Shown here in pieces: positions 52,784 to 64,000 of a stretch of 64,000 nucleotides of DNA. The stretch comes from Musa acuminata AAA Group. Taxonomy: Eukaryota > Streptophyta > Magnoliopsida > Zingiberales > Musaceae. The stretch is taken from positions 25,543,001 to 25,607,000 of the forward strand of contig NC_088355.1 of the NCBI RefSeq assembly GCF_036884655.1. Reading direction: 5' to 3'. Both the position numbers and the translations under genes were made by a program. The notes beneath the pieces are model-generated. The model saw only the letters and a program-made list of their open reading frames with translations. It was not told the DNA's origin and made no database searches. Position 1 is the first letter of the stretch, and each line of letters starts with the position of its first letter.

Positions 52784-55700
52784 ATGTCGCTTTCAAATCC
52801 CTTACGTGGCATACTTGATGTCAACCGCCTCACTGGTCCAAATTATACGGATTGGCTCCGTAACTTGAGAATTGTTCTCACAGCGGAGAAAATCGTGTAC
52901 GTCCTTGATACAGTGATGCCTACGCCCGAAGAAGGGGCAAGCGAGGATGAGATCGCTCGCTACGTGAAGTACATTGATGACTCCACTCTTGCTCAGTGCT
53001 ATATGTTGGGCTCTATGACTCCAGAGTTACAGAGACAACATGAAAAGATGGATGCCAGATCCATTCTCCTACATGTCTGTAAATTGTTTGAGGAACAGGG
53101 AAGGACTCAACGATATGAGATATCCAAGAGCCTTTTCCGCGCTAGGATGACTGAGGGGACACCGGTTCAGAACCATGTCCTAAAGATGATTGAGTGGATA
53201 GAGAAACTCACAGGTCTAGGAATGGTCCTAGAGGATAACTTGTGTGTGGACATTGTGCTTCAGTCCCTACCAGATTCCTTTTCACAGTTCATAATGAATT
53301 TTAATATGAACAAGCTTGAGGTGACTCTCCCAAAGCTCCTCAATACGTTGAGGGAGGCAGAGAGTACTATTAAGAAAGAGAAGCCAGTTCTCTACACTGG
53401 TGAGACCAGAAAGAAAAGGAAAGCAGAAAGGTCCCTTAAGAAGGGAAAGGGCAAGGGCAAACAAGGTAAAGCAAAGGTTGCTAAGAAAGACCCAACAAAG
53501 GACAAAGGCCAGTGCTTCCACTGTGGTAAAGATGGGCACTGGAAGAGAAACTGCAAAGAGTACCTTGCAGAAAGGGCGAAACAAAAGCTTGATGAAGTTT
53601 CAAGTACATTCATGATCAGTCTCCATTTGTCAGACTCTTATGATAACACATGGGTATTAGATACCGGTAGTGCTTATCATATATGCAATTCGTTGCAGGT
53701 TCTGGCAAGGCCTAGGAGACTAGAGAGAGGCGAGATGGACCTCAAGATGGGTAATGGAGCAAAAGTTGTTGTATTAGCTGTTGGCGAGGTCGCCCTACAT
53801 CTGCCTAGTGGAGCTTTTATTGCATTAGATGCATGTTATTTTGTTCCTTCTATTATCAAAAACATTATCTCCATTTCATGTTTAACAGTTAGTGGATATA
53901 AATTTGTTTTTGAGAACAATGGTTGTTCGATATTATTAGATGATAAGATCATCACGAAAGGAACATTGCATAATGGTTTATTTATGTTAGACACCACTCC
54001 ACATATCATGAATATAAATGTGTCCAAAAGGAAACGAGATGAGTTGAACAGTGCATACCTGTGGCATTGTAGGCTAGGTCACATCCATGAAAGAAGGATT
54101 CAAAAGTTGCTAAATGATGGATATCTAGATCCATTCGACTATGTGTCTTATGCAACTTGTGAGCCTTGCATTCGTGGAAAACTGACCAACTCTCCATTTA
54201 GTGGAACTGGAGAGAGAGCCACTGAGTTGTTGGAACTCATACATAGTGATGTATGTGGACCCATGTCAACTCATGCCATTGGAGGTTACTCCTACTTCAT
54301 TACATTTACTGATGATTTCTCAAGGTATGGATATGTGTACTTAATGAAGTACAAGTCCGAGGCCTTTGAGAAATTCAGAGAGTATAAGAATGAGGTGGAG
54401 AACCAGACTGGAAAGAGTATCAAAACTCTTCGATCAGATCGAGGAGGTGAGTACTTAAGTACAGAGTTTACTCACTTCCTCAAGGACCATGGGATATTAT
54501 CCCAATGGACACCTCCTTATACACCTCAGCTCAATGGTGTCTCTGAAAGGAGAAATCGTACATTATTAGATATGGTACGGTCCATGATGAGTTTCGCTGA
54601 CCTACCCATCTCATTCTGGGGATATGCCCTAGAAACCGCAGCTTACCTTCTGAACAGAGTTCCAACTAAGTCGGTGGTGTCTACACCATATGAGATATGG
54701 AAAGGGAAGAAGCCTGATCTTAAAGTAGTTAAGATTTGGGGCTGCTCTGCCCATGTTAAAAGACACAACCCCGATAAGTTAGAACCAAGGACAGGGCGAT
54801 GTAAATTTGTGGGATACCCCAAGGAAACTTGTGGGTATTACTTCTATCATCTCGAGGACCAAAAGGTCTTTGTAGCTAAGAGAGCAGTGTTCCTTGAGAA
54901 GGAACACATTCTTGACGGAGACAGTGGGAGAATGATAGAATTGAGCGAGGTTGGAGAACCAAGCTCAAGCACCACTCTACAGCCCGAGTCTGTTCAGGTA
55001 TCTAATACACAAGTTTCAACTTTACGCAGGTCTGATAGAGTATCTCATCCTCCTGAGAGATATGTTGGACATATTAGAGGAGAGGATGTTGAGGATATTG
55101 ATCCTCAGACCTACAAGGAGGCTATTATGAGTATAGACTCCGGGAAGTGGAAAGAAGCCATGAATTCTGAGATGGATTCTATGTACTCCAATAAGGTTTG
55201 GAACCTAGTTGATGCACCCGAAGGTATTGTACCCATCGGTTGCAAGTGGATCTTTAAGAAAAAGATCGAAGTAGATGGAAAGGTAGAGACCTATAAAGCA
55301 AGGCTAGTGGCTAAGGGGTATCGTCAAAGGCAAGGTGTTGACTACGACGAAACTTTCTCACCCGTAGCAATGCTAAAATCCATCAGAATTCTATTGGCTA
55401 TTGCAGCACACTATGATTATGAGATCTGGCAGATGGATGTGAAAACCGCATTCCTCAACGGGAACCTGGAGGAGGAGGTGTATATGATGCAACCTGAGGG
55501 ATTCGTGTCCAAGAACTGCCCAGATAAGGTGTGTAGGTTGCTTAGATCCATTTATGGACTAAAGCAAGCTTCCCGAAGTTGGAACATAAGATTTGATGAG
55601 GCAATCAGATCTTATGACTTCGTTAAGAACGAAGATGAGCCTTGTGTATACAGAAAGGTAAGTGGGAGCGCTATTAGCTTTTTGGTGTTATATGTGGATG

Positions 55701-56575
55701 ACATCCTCATCATTGGGAATGACATAGGAATGCTATCCACAATAAAGGCTTGGTTATCTAGACACTTCTCCATGAAGGACTTAGGAGAAGCATCTTATAT
55801 CTTGGGGATTAGAATCTATAGAGATAGATCCAAAAGGATGCTTGGCTTGTCCCAGTCCAGGTACATAGAAACTATTGTCAAAAGGTTTGGCATGGAAAAT
55901 TCCAAAAGAGGTCTCATACCGATGAGACATGGGATATCGCTTTCTACGAGTATGTCCCCAAAGACTCCAGAAGAAAGGGCGAACATGGATATGATACCTT
56001 ATGCCTCAGCAATAGGGTCTATCATGTATGCCATGCTATGTACTAGGCCTGATATAGCGCATGCTCTGAGTGTCACGAGCAGGTATCAGGCGGATCCAGG
56101 CTTGGAGCACTGGAAAGCAGTAAAGTGTATCCTTAAGTACTTGAGAAGGAATAAGGATCTTTTACTAGTATATGGAGGTAATAGCCTTAAGGTTGAAGGC
56201 TACACTGACTCAAGTTTTCAGTCTGATGTCGATGATAGCAAGTCGAATTCAGGGTATGTGTACACCTTGAATGGAGGAGCAGTGTGCTGGAAGAGTTCCA
56301 AGCAAGATACCACTTCTGACTCGACCACAGAGGCGGAGTACATTGCTGCATCGGATGCAGCAAAGGAGGGAGTCTGGGTGAAGAAGTTCATCACAGATTT
56401 GGGAGTCGATACGGATAGCGACAAGTCGACTTCCTTATATTGCGACCACTATGGGGTGATTACTCAAATAAGGGAACCCGGGTCTTATCAGAAGTGTTCT
56501 GAGGAGGTTCCAGCTTATAAGAGAGATCGTAACCCGAGGAGATGTAGCAGTGGAAAGAGTTCCATCCGAAGATAA
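52784..56575 (+). CDS. gag-pol: gag-pol polyprotein of element I (Angela/BARE-like Copia), RNase H end frameshifted
   Basis: 1,263 residues from ATG 52784. A TTG 24 nt upstream in frame is less likely as the start. Gag has a UBN2-type core (about 1-200), a Lys-rich segment, then a CCHC knuckle C244/C247/H252/C257. Protease DTG is at 293-295. The pre-integrase zinc finger is H428/H433...C459/C462. Integrase is DD35E with D489, D552, E588. RT has D885 and YVDD at 970-973. RNase H has YTDSSF and [11 protein letters not shown]. The frame is disrupted near 56485, just after the REPGSYQK motif. The expected C-terminus continues in another frame to TAG 56667-56669, so the last RNase H/tail segment is lost. 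Otherwise intact. Confidence 0.92.
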   Translation: MSLSNPLRGILDVNRLTGPNYTDWLRNLRIVLTAEKIVYVLDTVMPTPEEGASEDEIARYVKYIDDSTLAQCYMLGSMTPELQRQHEKMDARSILLHVCKLFEEQGRTQRYEISKSLFRARMTEGTPVQNHVLKMIEWIEKLTGLGMVLEDNLCVDIVLQSLPDSFSQFIMNFNMNKLEVTLPKLLNTLREAESTIKKEKPVLYTGETRKKRKAERSLKKGKGKGKQGKAKVAKKDPTKDKGQCFHCGKDGHWKRNCKEYLAERAKQKLDEVSSTFMISLHLSDSYDNTWVLDTGSAYHICNSLQVLARPRRLERGEMDLKMGNGAKVVVLAVGEVALHLPSGAFIALDACYFVPSIIKNIISISCLTVSGYKFVFENNGCSILLDDKIITKGTLHNGLFMLDTTPHIMNINVSKRKRDELNSAYLWHCRLGHIHERRIQKLLNDGYLDPFDYVSYATCEPCIRGKLTNSPFSGTGERATELLELIHSDVCGPMSTHAIGGYSYFITFTDDFSRYGYVYLMKYKSEAFEKFREYKNEVENQTGKSIKTLRSDRGGEYLSTEFTHFLKDHGILSQWTPPYTPQLNGVSERRNRTLLDMVRSMMSFADLPISFWGYALETAAYLLNRVPTKSVVSTPYEIWKGKKPDLKVVKIWGCSAHVKRHNPDKLEPRTGRCKFVGYPKETCGYYFYHLEDQKVFVAKRAVFLEKEHILDGDSGRMIELSEVGEPSSSTTLQPESVQVSNTQVSTLRRSDRVSHPPERYVGHIRGEDVEDIDPQTYKEAIMSIDSGKWKEAMNSEMDSMYSNKVWNLVDAPEGIVPIGCKWIFKKKIEVDGKVETYKARLVAKGYRQRQGVDYDETFSPVAMLKSIRILLAIAAHYDYEIWQMDVKTAFLNGNLEEEVYMMQPEGFVSKNCPDKVCRLLRSIYGLKQASRSWNIRFDEAIRSYDFVKNEDEPCVYRKVSGSAISFLVLYVDDILIIGNDIGMLSTIKAWLSRHFSMKDLGEASYILGIRIYRDRSKRMLGLSQSRYIETIVKRFGMENSKRGLIPMRHGISLSTSMSPKTPEERANMDMIPYASAIGSIMYAMLCTRPDIAHALSVTSRYQADPGLEHWKAVKCILKYLRRNKDLLLVYGGNSLKVEGYTDSSFQSDVDDSKSNSGYVYTLNGGAVCWKSSKQDTTSDSTTEAEYIAASDAAKEGVWVKKFITDLGVDTDSDKSTSLYCDHYGVITQIREPGSYQKCSEEVPAYKRDRNPRRCSSGKSSIRR

Positions 56576-56671
56576 CATTGCAGATCCACTGACAAAGCCG
56601 TTGTCTCATTTTGTCTTTGAGCGTCACAGGGGTCTGATGGGGATCAGACACATAGGTGATTGGCTTTAGGT

Positions 56672-56683
56672 CAAGTGGGAGAT
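56672..56683 (+). other. Polypurine tract of element I
   Basis: CAAGTGGGAGAT directly before the 3' LTR; second-strand primer site. Confidence 0.85.
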
Positions 56684-58178
56684 TGCTAGTCATAGGTGCC
56701 CAGCAAGCCAATCACGTGAGTGATGGCACGTGTGACTTGATACAGAATCTTTTTTGCTTATTATATTTTGGCGTATATCACTTTATAACTATTGCATAAA
56801 TGCATATATATTGTGATGTCCTTGGATTTGTGCAATGGGAATCGGATCGTGATGAGATCACGATAATGAGATCGATTCACCTTTAAACACATATCCTAAA
56901 TAATCCCGGTCATAGGTTACTCGAGAGGGACATCGTGATAACCGGATAGACTGGTGTGCTGTATACCCGTCCATATGATGGATGCAGCTGGTCTCATAGC
57001 TGCTCGTGTAGGGACACTAGGGATACAGTACAGGTGCTCATTGGAGAATGAGTTCACTGATTGATCCGCTTACGGAATGCTGGATGGTTGATGATGCCTT
57101 ATTGTCAGACAACGATTCCGTAGTCCTAGTGGTGTATCTGGTTCTTAGACTTGAGACACCAATGATGTCCTGTATGAGTGCTCCACTCTTTGATACCAGA
57201 CTTATAGGTTTGGCTGTTCCCAGATCTAGTACAGCTGGTCATTGGGAGTGGTAGTCGACCTTACGAGGGCTATTGAGTGTCGATAGAGGATCATCCACTC
57301 TCGGTATCATGAGAGGAATATCCCATGTGTTCTTGCTCAGACAAATCCCTGGCCAGGGTCATTCGGGTTGAGAGAGAAAGAGTTCTCCGGGAGAATCTGA
57401 TTAGAGCGAGACTCGAGTAGAAACCGTATGGGTCTGACAGCACCATGCTCGATATATGGTCTCTGGGATATTAGATGGATGAGGGACTATAGGTACATGG
57501 TAACTGAGGACAGACAGGTCCAATGGATTGGATTCCCCTGTATCGTCTGGGGACTACGGCGTAGTGGCATAGTACTTCCGTAGTCGATGAGTCGAGTGAA
57601 TTATTACAGAGATAATAATTCACTGAGTTAGAAGGAGTTCTGACAGGTATGACTCACGGCCAGCTCGATATTGGGCCTAGAGGGTCACACACATATGGTA
57701 GGCATTGCGATGAGTAGAGGTTCGGATATGAGATATCCGACGGAGCCCTTGTCTTATTGGATGCAGATCCAATACCCACTAGGGAAAGGACCCATTAGGG
57801 TTTTGACACGGGATCTCTATAAATAGGAGGGATTCACAGCCTCATAGGCTAGAGTCTTTGCTTGCCCTTCCTATTCTCCTCTCCCTCTCCACCTCAGAGT
57901 AGGCCTGGAGTTTTGAGGAGCGTCGTCGCAACCCTGCTGTGTGGATCACCGCTAGAGAGGAGGACGCTTGACCTCCTTCACCCTCTCCTAAGGATCTGCA
58001 AGGAAACAGGGATATACGATCTCCCTAGGTAACACAATCTCTATACGCAGTTTTGTGTTTTTGCGGATTTTGCGCACCAATCTTCGCACGATGATGAACA
58101 TCTTTTTGGGAATCGGGGATTTTTGTTTTCTTGTTCTTCCGCTGCGCATATGATGTCGCCCCCTATGATTTCCCAACA
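56684..58178 (+). repeat. 3' LTR of element I
   Basis: 1,495 bp, same length as the 5' LTR, about 8 single-base differences by eye. Followed by the target duplication CCACC. Confidence 0.94.
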
Positions 58179-58183
58179 CCACC

Positions 58184-58410
58184 TTCATAAAATGCCCCAT
58201 CTTACATGTTCGACACCAAAGCAAATGCAACTTTTGTTGCAAACTTGGACACAAAACGCATTATTATCCATTCAAGAAAATTAGTCCAAACAAATTAATT
58301 TGGGTTCCTAAAGGAACCATGATAAATTCTATGCAACATGATAAAAATGTAGATCTATTTTTTAGGCACCCAAAAGCAAATGGGTACCGAAAAATCATCC
58401 TTTCTTGTAG
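58184..58410 (+). pseudogene. gag: 3' end of gag of element J
   Basis: The last ~75 codons of SIRE gag from the GPILHV region, covering the second zinc knuckle (CNFCCKLGH...) with a small indel, to TAG at 58408-58410. As in A and B, this TAG is in frame with pol, whose first Met is 21 codons later (58474). Confidence 0.85.
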
Positions 58411-61148
58411 AAACCTATACCATCGTAAGCTAGGAGCAAAGGATGGTACCTTGATAGTGGATGTTCAAGGCATATGACCGGAGATCCATCTCAATTCTCT
58501 AAGCTCACTAGCATAGACGAAGGCTATGTCACCTTCGGAGATAACAACAAGGGTAAAATCATTGGCAAAGGAACCATAGGTAACAAATCCAACTTTTTTA
58601 TCGAAGATGTCTTGTTAGTTGATGGTTTAAAACATAACCTCTTGAGTATTAGTCAATTATGTGATAAAGGATATATTGTCAGATTCGAATCTAATGCTTG
58701 CATCATTGAAAAACCACACAAAAACACGTCTATAATTGCATTAAAACAAAATAATGTATACACTATTGACATCAATGATTTGTGTAATGAAATGTGTTTT
58801 TCGGTTTTGAATGAGGATGCTTGGCTATGGCATAGAAGATTAGGTCATGCTAGCATGAAACTAATCACTCAAATATCATCTAAAGAACTTGTAAGAGGAA
58901 TTCCTCATATCAAGTTCATCAAAGATAATGTATGTGATGCTTGCCAATTAGGTAAATAAATTAAGGGTAGTTTCAAATCTATGAATCAAATAAGCACCTC
59001 TAGGCCCTTACAATTGATCCATATTGACTTGTTCGGACCAATCTCTACATCAAGCCTAGGAGGTAGCAAATACGCCTTCGTCATTGTGGATGACTATAGC
59101 AGATACACATGGACTTACTTCTTAAAACAGAAAAATGAATGCTTTAGTTATTTTACCAAGTTTTTTAAACTTGTTCAGAATGAGAAGGGTTCTATGATTT
59201 CGTCAATTAGAAGTGATCACAGTGGTGAATTTCAAAACCATGATTTTCAAGAATTTTGTGAACTCAATGGATACAACCATAATTTCTCTACTCCTAGAAA
59301 TCCTCAACAAAATAGAGTAGTAGAAAGAAAAAACTGAAATTTATAAGAAATGGCAAGAACCATGTTGAATGAACATAGCCTACCCAAATATTTTTGGGCC
59401 GAAGCCGTAAATACTACATGCTATATTTTGAATAGAGTTCTAGTAAGACCCTTACTCACCAAAACTCCCTATGAGTTATGGAACAACAAAAAACCTAATG
59501 TTTCATATTTTAAAGTCTTTGGGTGTAAGTGTTTTATCTTGAATGAAAAAGATAACTTAGGAAAATTTGATGCTAAATCAGATGAATGAATCTTTCTTGG
59601 TTATTCTTCGGTTTCTAAAGCTTTTCGTATCTTCAATAAAAGAACTTTAATTATTGAAGAATCCATTCATGTTGTCTTTAATGAGATTTCCGAAATCAGG
59701 AAAAACGATTTTGATGATGATGTTAATTTTGATTCCTTGAATTTAAATGAAACCCCGTCTCCAACTAGCAACTTGAATGCATCCACTTCCGAAATATATT
59801 TACCCAAGGATTGGAAGTATGTAGATGCTCATCCTAAGGAGCTAATCTTAGGAGACACATCAAAGGGGGTTCAAACACGTTCTTCTCTTAAAAATTTTTG
59901 TTCCAACGCCACTTTTCTCTCCCAAATTGAACCCAAATGTGTTGACGAAGCCATGAAAGATGATTCATAGATTATTGCAATGCAAGATGAATTAAATCAA
60001 TTTGAGAGAAATGAGGTGTGGAAGCTTATTCCTAGGCCAAATGACCATTTAGTTATTGGTACTAAATGGGTTTTTAGAAACAAGTAAGATGAATATGGTA
60101 TCGTGGTTAGAAACACGGCTAGATTAGTGGCCAAAGGTTTCAACCAAGAAGAAGGTATCGATTACGAAGAAACCTTCGCTCCTGTGGCTGGATTAGAAGC
60201 CATAAGGATGCTCCTTGCCTACGCTAGTAGTGATAATTTTAAGTTGTTTCAAATGGATGTTAAAAGCGCTTTTCTTAATGGCTTTATTTCGAAGAAGTCT
60301 ATGTTGAACAACCTCCTGGATTTGAAAATAATAGCCTTCCTAATCATGTGTTTAGATTAACTAAAGCTCTCTATGGTTTAAAACAAGCTCCGAGGGCTTG
60401 GTATGAGAGACTTAGTTCTTTTCTTATCGAAAATAATTTCACAAAAGGTAAGTTTGATACTACATTGTTCATCAAGAATTTTGAAAATGATTTTCTCATT
60501 GTTCAGATTTATGTTGATGATATTATCTTTGGTTCTATGAATGAATCTCTTTGTGAATCTTTTGCTAAAACTATGAGTCTTAAATTCGAAATGAGTTTAA
60601 TGGGAGAATTAACATTCTTCTTAGACATACAAATCAAACAACTAAGCAATGACATCTTTATTAGTCAAACTAAATATGCTATAAATTTGCTAAAAAAATT
60701 TAATATGAATAACTCAAAAGCTATTAACACTCCTATGAGCACCTCCACTAAGTTAGAAATCGATGAAAGTGGAGAAAGCTTCGATCAAAAAACTTATAGG
60801 GGCATGATAGAAAGTTTACTTTACCTCACTGCAACTAGACCAGATATCATGTTCAGTGTAGGACTTTGTGTTAGATTTCAATCAAACCCTAAGATATCTC
60901 ATCTCAAAGCAGTTAAAAGAATACTTAGATATCTTAATGGTACCACAAATCTAGGATTATGGTACCCAAAATCAAATAATCTTGAGTTAATTGCTTATGC
61001 TGATGCAAACTTTGCTGGCTGTAAACTAGATAGAAAAAACACATCAACAACATGTCAATTTTTAGGACATACCCTTGTTTCCTGGTCATCTAAGAAACAA
61101 AACTCGGTTGCACTATCAACAACCGAAGTTGAATATATTGCAGCAAGT
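58411..61148 (+). pseudogene. pol: pol of element J (SIRE Copia), decayed
   Basis: Protease start, pre-integrase finger, integrase, RT and most of RNase H can be followed. Breaks are TAA 58957, TGA 59335, TAA near 59344, TGA 59587, TAG 59968, TAA 60085, and a 1-nt loss near 60289, after which the frame from 60348 carries YVDD and RNase H. It stops at the EYIAAS motif, where K is inserted. All but one nonsense codon are C-to-T or G-to-A changes relative to element A. Confidence 0.88.
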
Positions 61149-61586
61149 TGTTAGAACCCTTGCAGATTCTAAACTTGGGGTTGATCTCTTTAGGGGATCG
61201 GCCTCTTTGGAACTCTATAAGGGTTCCTCCCTCCAAGTTGCTGCTCAAAGGCTGCAGAAAAGATTCATCTATTGCTTAAGAAAAGAGAAGGAATACATGA
61301 CTATTTATAGGGCTTCTAAACCCTAACTCCTAATAGGACTCCTACTTAAGACTCTTACTTCTAACCAACTCCTAATAGAACTCCTACTCAAGACTCCTAT
61401 TCCCTTACAACTCCTAATTCTTCTCTAAGAAAAAACCTCCTATATGAATGCCCCTCACAATTAGGACTCTCCTAGCTAGAGTCCTAACAGAATGTCCCTC
61501 TCAATTAGGACTCTCCTAGCTAGAGTCCTAACATTTTTACATGAATGTCCCTCTCAATTAGGACTCTCCAAGCTAGAGTCCTAACA
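61149..61586 (-). repeat. 3' LTR of element K
   Basis: 438 bp, TGTTAGAACCC...GTCCTAACA, homologous to 29683-30107 with extra CTCCTAAT-type units. TATA box complement 61302-61309. The purine tract GAAGAGGGCGGGTC (- strand) follows it. Confidence 0.9.
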
Positions 61587-61603
61587 GACCCGCCCTCTTC
61601 AAA

Positions 61604-63136
61604 TCAGCCTTGTCCTCGAGGCTGATGATTCATGAATTCTGGGAATTTGATCTTCAAGTCGTCATAGTTCTCCCAAGTGGCATCTTCTTTTGGTAGGTTC
61701 GCCCACTGTATTAGCACTTCATTAGTGGGTCGTCGTCATCGAGTCATGATCCGTCGATCAATAATGGCACTTGGCTGGGTCTCGAGTTCTCTTTGGGTAG
61801 TCATATTTGGTGGGTGGCTTTGGGCTGTCTCCAAGCACCTGTTTAAAACTTTCGGTTGGCTGTTGGTTTGTGGGTGATATGTCGCACTCCTTTTCAATTT
61901 AGTACCCTGCATATAGAATAACTTTGTCCAAAATCTGCTATTGAAGATGCAAGTAGAATTTGTCACAAGCACAATGCGTCCCTTATAGTGTAATTCTTTT
62001 GAGTCCCAATTGTAATGAGCCATGGGGCTTGGTGCTTCCTCCAATTTTTTTATAATCTTACTAGTATCTGAATCTTCCTGCCATTCCATCTTAATATCCT
62101 CAAGGAAGTCGCTGGTCGGAAGTGAAACGGTCGAAACTTCAACTTGCTCGGGTAGCTGCGAAAGCGCATCTGCAAGAACATTCTCTTTCCCCTTTTTGTA
62201 AGTTATTTCAAAATCAAATCCAAGAAGTTTTGTTACCCATTTTTGCTGCTCGGGGGAAGATATCTTCTGCTCCAAGAGATATTTTAGGCTTTTATGGTCG
62301 GTCTTGATTTGAAAGTATCGCTTGATCAAGTACAATCTCCACCTCGTTGCTGCGCGCACAATGGCGAGCATCTCCTTATCATATGTTGACATATTTTGAT
62401 CGGAGGGAGATAATGCCTTGTTAGTGTATGCGAGTTGTCGACCATCTTGCATGAGAATGGCTCCAATTCTGACTCCAGATGTGTCGGCCTCAATAATGAA
62501 GGGTCGGTTGAAATCTGGTAGTGTTAGCACCGGCGTCGTCGTCATGGCTGCCTTAAGTTTGTCGAAGGCAGCGGAGGCTCTGTCCAACCATTGGAAGACA
62601 TCTTTTTCTAGTAAGGAAGTAAGTGGTGCACTGATCTTTCCATAGTTTTTCACGAACTTACGGTAGTAGCCTGTTAAACCCAGAAAGCCATGTAGCAATT
62701 TTATGTTTCTCAAGGTCGGCCAGTTTTGCATTACTCCAATTTTGAAGGGGTCCACTGCCACACCTTCCTCTGATATGATATGCCCAAGATATTCCCCCTT
62801 TTGTTGAAGAAAGCAAAAATTCATGGTTGTTGTGTGTTCAAAAGGTGGTTTTCCGTATGTCTTCTTCGCATGCTCGTATTTGATGATACCAGGATCAAAG
62901 GTCCAGCTTTGTAAAGATTTGTGCTCCCTTTCATCTAGCAATTCATCTACTATTGGAATAAAGTATTTGTCCTTGATGATTATGCCATTGAGAGCTCGGT
63001 AATCAACACATATTCGCCTTGTTCCGTCCTTCTTGCGTACAAGTAGCACCGGCGAAGAGTAGAGGTTGCAACTTGGCCGAATAACTCCTGTTTCGAGCAT
63101 CCTTCTGGAGATGTGGATACTGATATGGCTGAGCAT
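61604..63136 (-). pseudogene. pol: pol of element K: RT, RNase H, integrase remnant, chromodomain-like tail
   Basis: A 466-codon open stretch (61736-63136) joins RT start motifs, a shifted RT segment, YLGHIISEEGV, RNase H (TDHKSLKYLLEQ, ADALSQLP) and the same integrase remnant as D. A CGA-to-TGA change at 61734-61736 cuts off the chromodomain-like tail, which D still reads. The RT catalytic DD motif and the integrase zinc finger and first Asp are absent, exactly as in D. The frame at the RT start is shifted by a deletion of about 26 nt that D lacks. Confidence 0.88.
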
Positions 63137-63287
63137 TTGCTGAAGATTTGCCTGGAAGAATCATTATACAATGATCATGCCGACAGGTAAGAGATAGGTT
63201 GCGCGGTTCGTCAAATATATTTGAAAATTCAGTAAGCAAAGGAAGTAGATTTGGATCTTCAAATTCTGTTGGCTCTCCCTTAGTTTG

Positions 63288-64000
63288 CTACTCAAGTTGT
63301 ACCAAAAAGCCGCTGCATGCTTTATGCAAAACATTCTCCATTTGTTGTGTGCAAATCATTGTTATGTCGCCCACACGTTTCCTGTGCAATGTCACCTGTT
63401 TCTCCTTACTGTAAAATTTCATAATTAGTTTCATAAAATTCCAAGAAATATCACCTAATATTGTCAACCATTTAATTCTGAGCATGGCCTCATGATTGTT
63501 AAGAGGGAGAAGGATGAAATCTGCAATTATCTCTTGGTCCTGCAGCAATAGTTTCTCCTGCAAGCGCCTATGATCACAATTCAAAATCCGTCCGTCGGTG
63601 ACCTTAACATCAAACCTGCAGCGATTCTCGATAGGTAATGATATCCGAACAGCAAACTTACTATTTAGGAAGTTAGTAGTACTGCCCGTGTCGATGAGAA
63701 CAGTGATTAGTTGTTGTTTGAGAAGGCCTCCAATTTTCATCGTTTGCGGGTTTGAGTAGCTAGCTAGTGTATGTACCGTAACTTCGGTCGGTTGTGGCTC
63801 TTCTTCTGCATCTTCTTCTTCATGTTCAAGGCTCTCTTTTGGATGTTCAATGACCTCTTCTTCTATCGATTCAATCATAAGAAGTCCCCCTTTACTACAG
63901 CGATGCTCACGGCTGCACGGCTCGTCACAATGCCAACATAACCCCTTCGCATATCGCTCCCGAAGCTCTTCTCTTGTTAACCTCTTTAGTGTAGGGACTT
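63288..64000 (-). pseudogene. gag end and protease of element K (5' part outside window)
   Basis: From the window edge, the - strand reads a [13 protein letters not shown] segment and a CWHC...H zinc-knuckle region, then the acidic [11 protein letters not shown] linker and the protease motif [11 protein letters not shown]. It stops at TAG 63288, where D has CAG. Downstream the region joining RT is in another frame (63003-63239). Confidence 0.8.

Larger units (their letters stand above)
49429..58178 (+). mobile_element. Element I: complete Angela/BARE-1-like Copia retrotransposon
   Basis: 8,750 bp with two 1,495-bp LTRs and the duplication CCACC (49424-49428, 58179-58183). Order: 5' LTR, primer-binding site, 1.86-kb leader, one gag-pol frame, polypurine tract, 3' LTR. 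The long leader, the LTR size and the polyprotein style fit the Angela/BARE lineage (assigned from memory of the family). About 8 LTR differences by eye (~0.5%) mean a recent insertion, about 0.2 million years at 1.3e-8. It sits in the gag of the older SIRE copy J. Confidence 0.93.
48698..61148 (+). mobile_element. Element J: old SIRE Copia remnant carrying elements I and K
   Basis: Visible parts are the LTR fragment 48698-49420, the gag end 58184-58410 and pol 58411-61148. Between LTR and gag a large part has been lost. Pol is cut at the RNase H motif by Gypsy element K; the remainder should lie right of the window. It is decayed by nonsense codons and small indels. Confidence 0.82.
61149..64000 (-). 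mobile_element. Element K: defective chromovirus-type Gypsy, same family as D (5' end outside window)
   Basis: 3' LTR at 61149-61586, then pol and protease on the - strand. The left flank CAAGT (61144-61148) is the likely target duplication, with its partner outside the window. It is closely homologous to D throughout and carries the same internal deletions. Confidence 0.9.

Noticed and set aside
1..64000. Host genes, tRNA or rRNA genes
   Set aside because: Every longer coding signal belongs to a retroelement. No cloverleaf or rRNA-like stretch was recognised by eye.

Overview
This 64 kb window is plant nuclear DNA made almost entirely of LTR retrotransposons nested inside one another. I found no host gene, tRNA, rRNA or CRISPR array. 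Two features point to a large, repeat-rich plant genome: abundant Ty1/Copia SIRE (Maximus, Sirevirus) elements with LTRs of 1.3-2.4 kb, and a chromodomain-type Ty3/Gypsy family. A monocot, perhaps of the banana/ginger order, is my guess from the SIRE and Angela/BARE-like sequence style. It is not proven by the sequence.

Layout, with names used in this annotation. An outer, pol-less SIRE element G (+ strand) starts left of the window and ends with its 3' LTR at 37290-39041. Element E, of the same pol-less family but on the - strand (3434-36001), is inserted in G. Element F, a gag-only SIRE derivative (- strand, 4515-23334), is inserted in the 3' LTR of E. Element A, a full-length SIRE (- strand, 4919-15135), is inserted in the 3' LTR of F. 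Element D, a defective Gypsy (- strand, 29683-34969), is inserted in the 5' LTR of E. A, F, E and D are each bounded by TG...CA LTR ends and a perfect 5-bp target-site duplication, so the insertion order can be read directly. To the right, full-length SIRE element B (- strand, 39093-47423) sits in the primer-binding site of an older remnant, H. Then a complete Angela/BARE-like Copia element I (+ strand, 49429-58178) sits in the gag of a decayed SIRE copy J (+ strand). A second defective Gypsy, K (- strand, 61149 to beyond the window), sits in J's pol.

Functionally, A and B carry intact gag and pol reading frames and nearly identical LTR pairs, so they are recent and possibly autonomous. In A, B and J, gag and pol share one frame and are separated by a single UAG codon. 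The pol-less copies E and G end gag with UAA instead. E and G replace nearly all of pol with a captured reading frame of about 370 codons that resembles the 'putative plant transposon protein' family. F keeps only the front of gag. D and K share the same deletions in reverse transcriptase and integrase. E, F, G, D and K therefore look like non-autonomous passengers moved by relatives such as A and B (SIRE) or an unseen Gypsy partner.

The observations I would check first are the captured-ORF SIRE family (E/G), four covarying hairpins with an identical 18-nt core in the leader of element I, the conserved in-frame UAG between gag and pol, and the shared-deletion Gypsy family.
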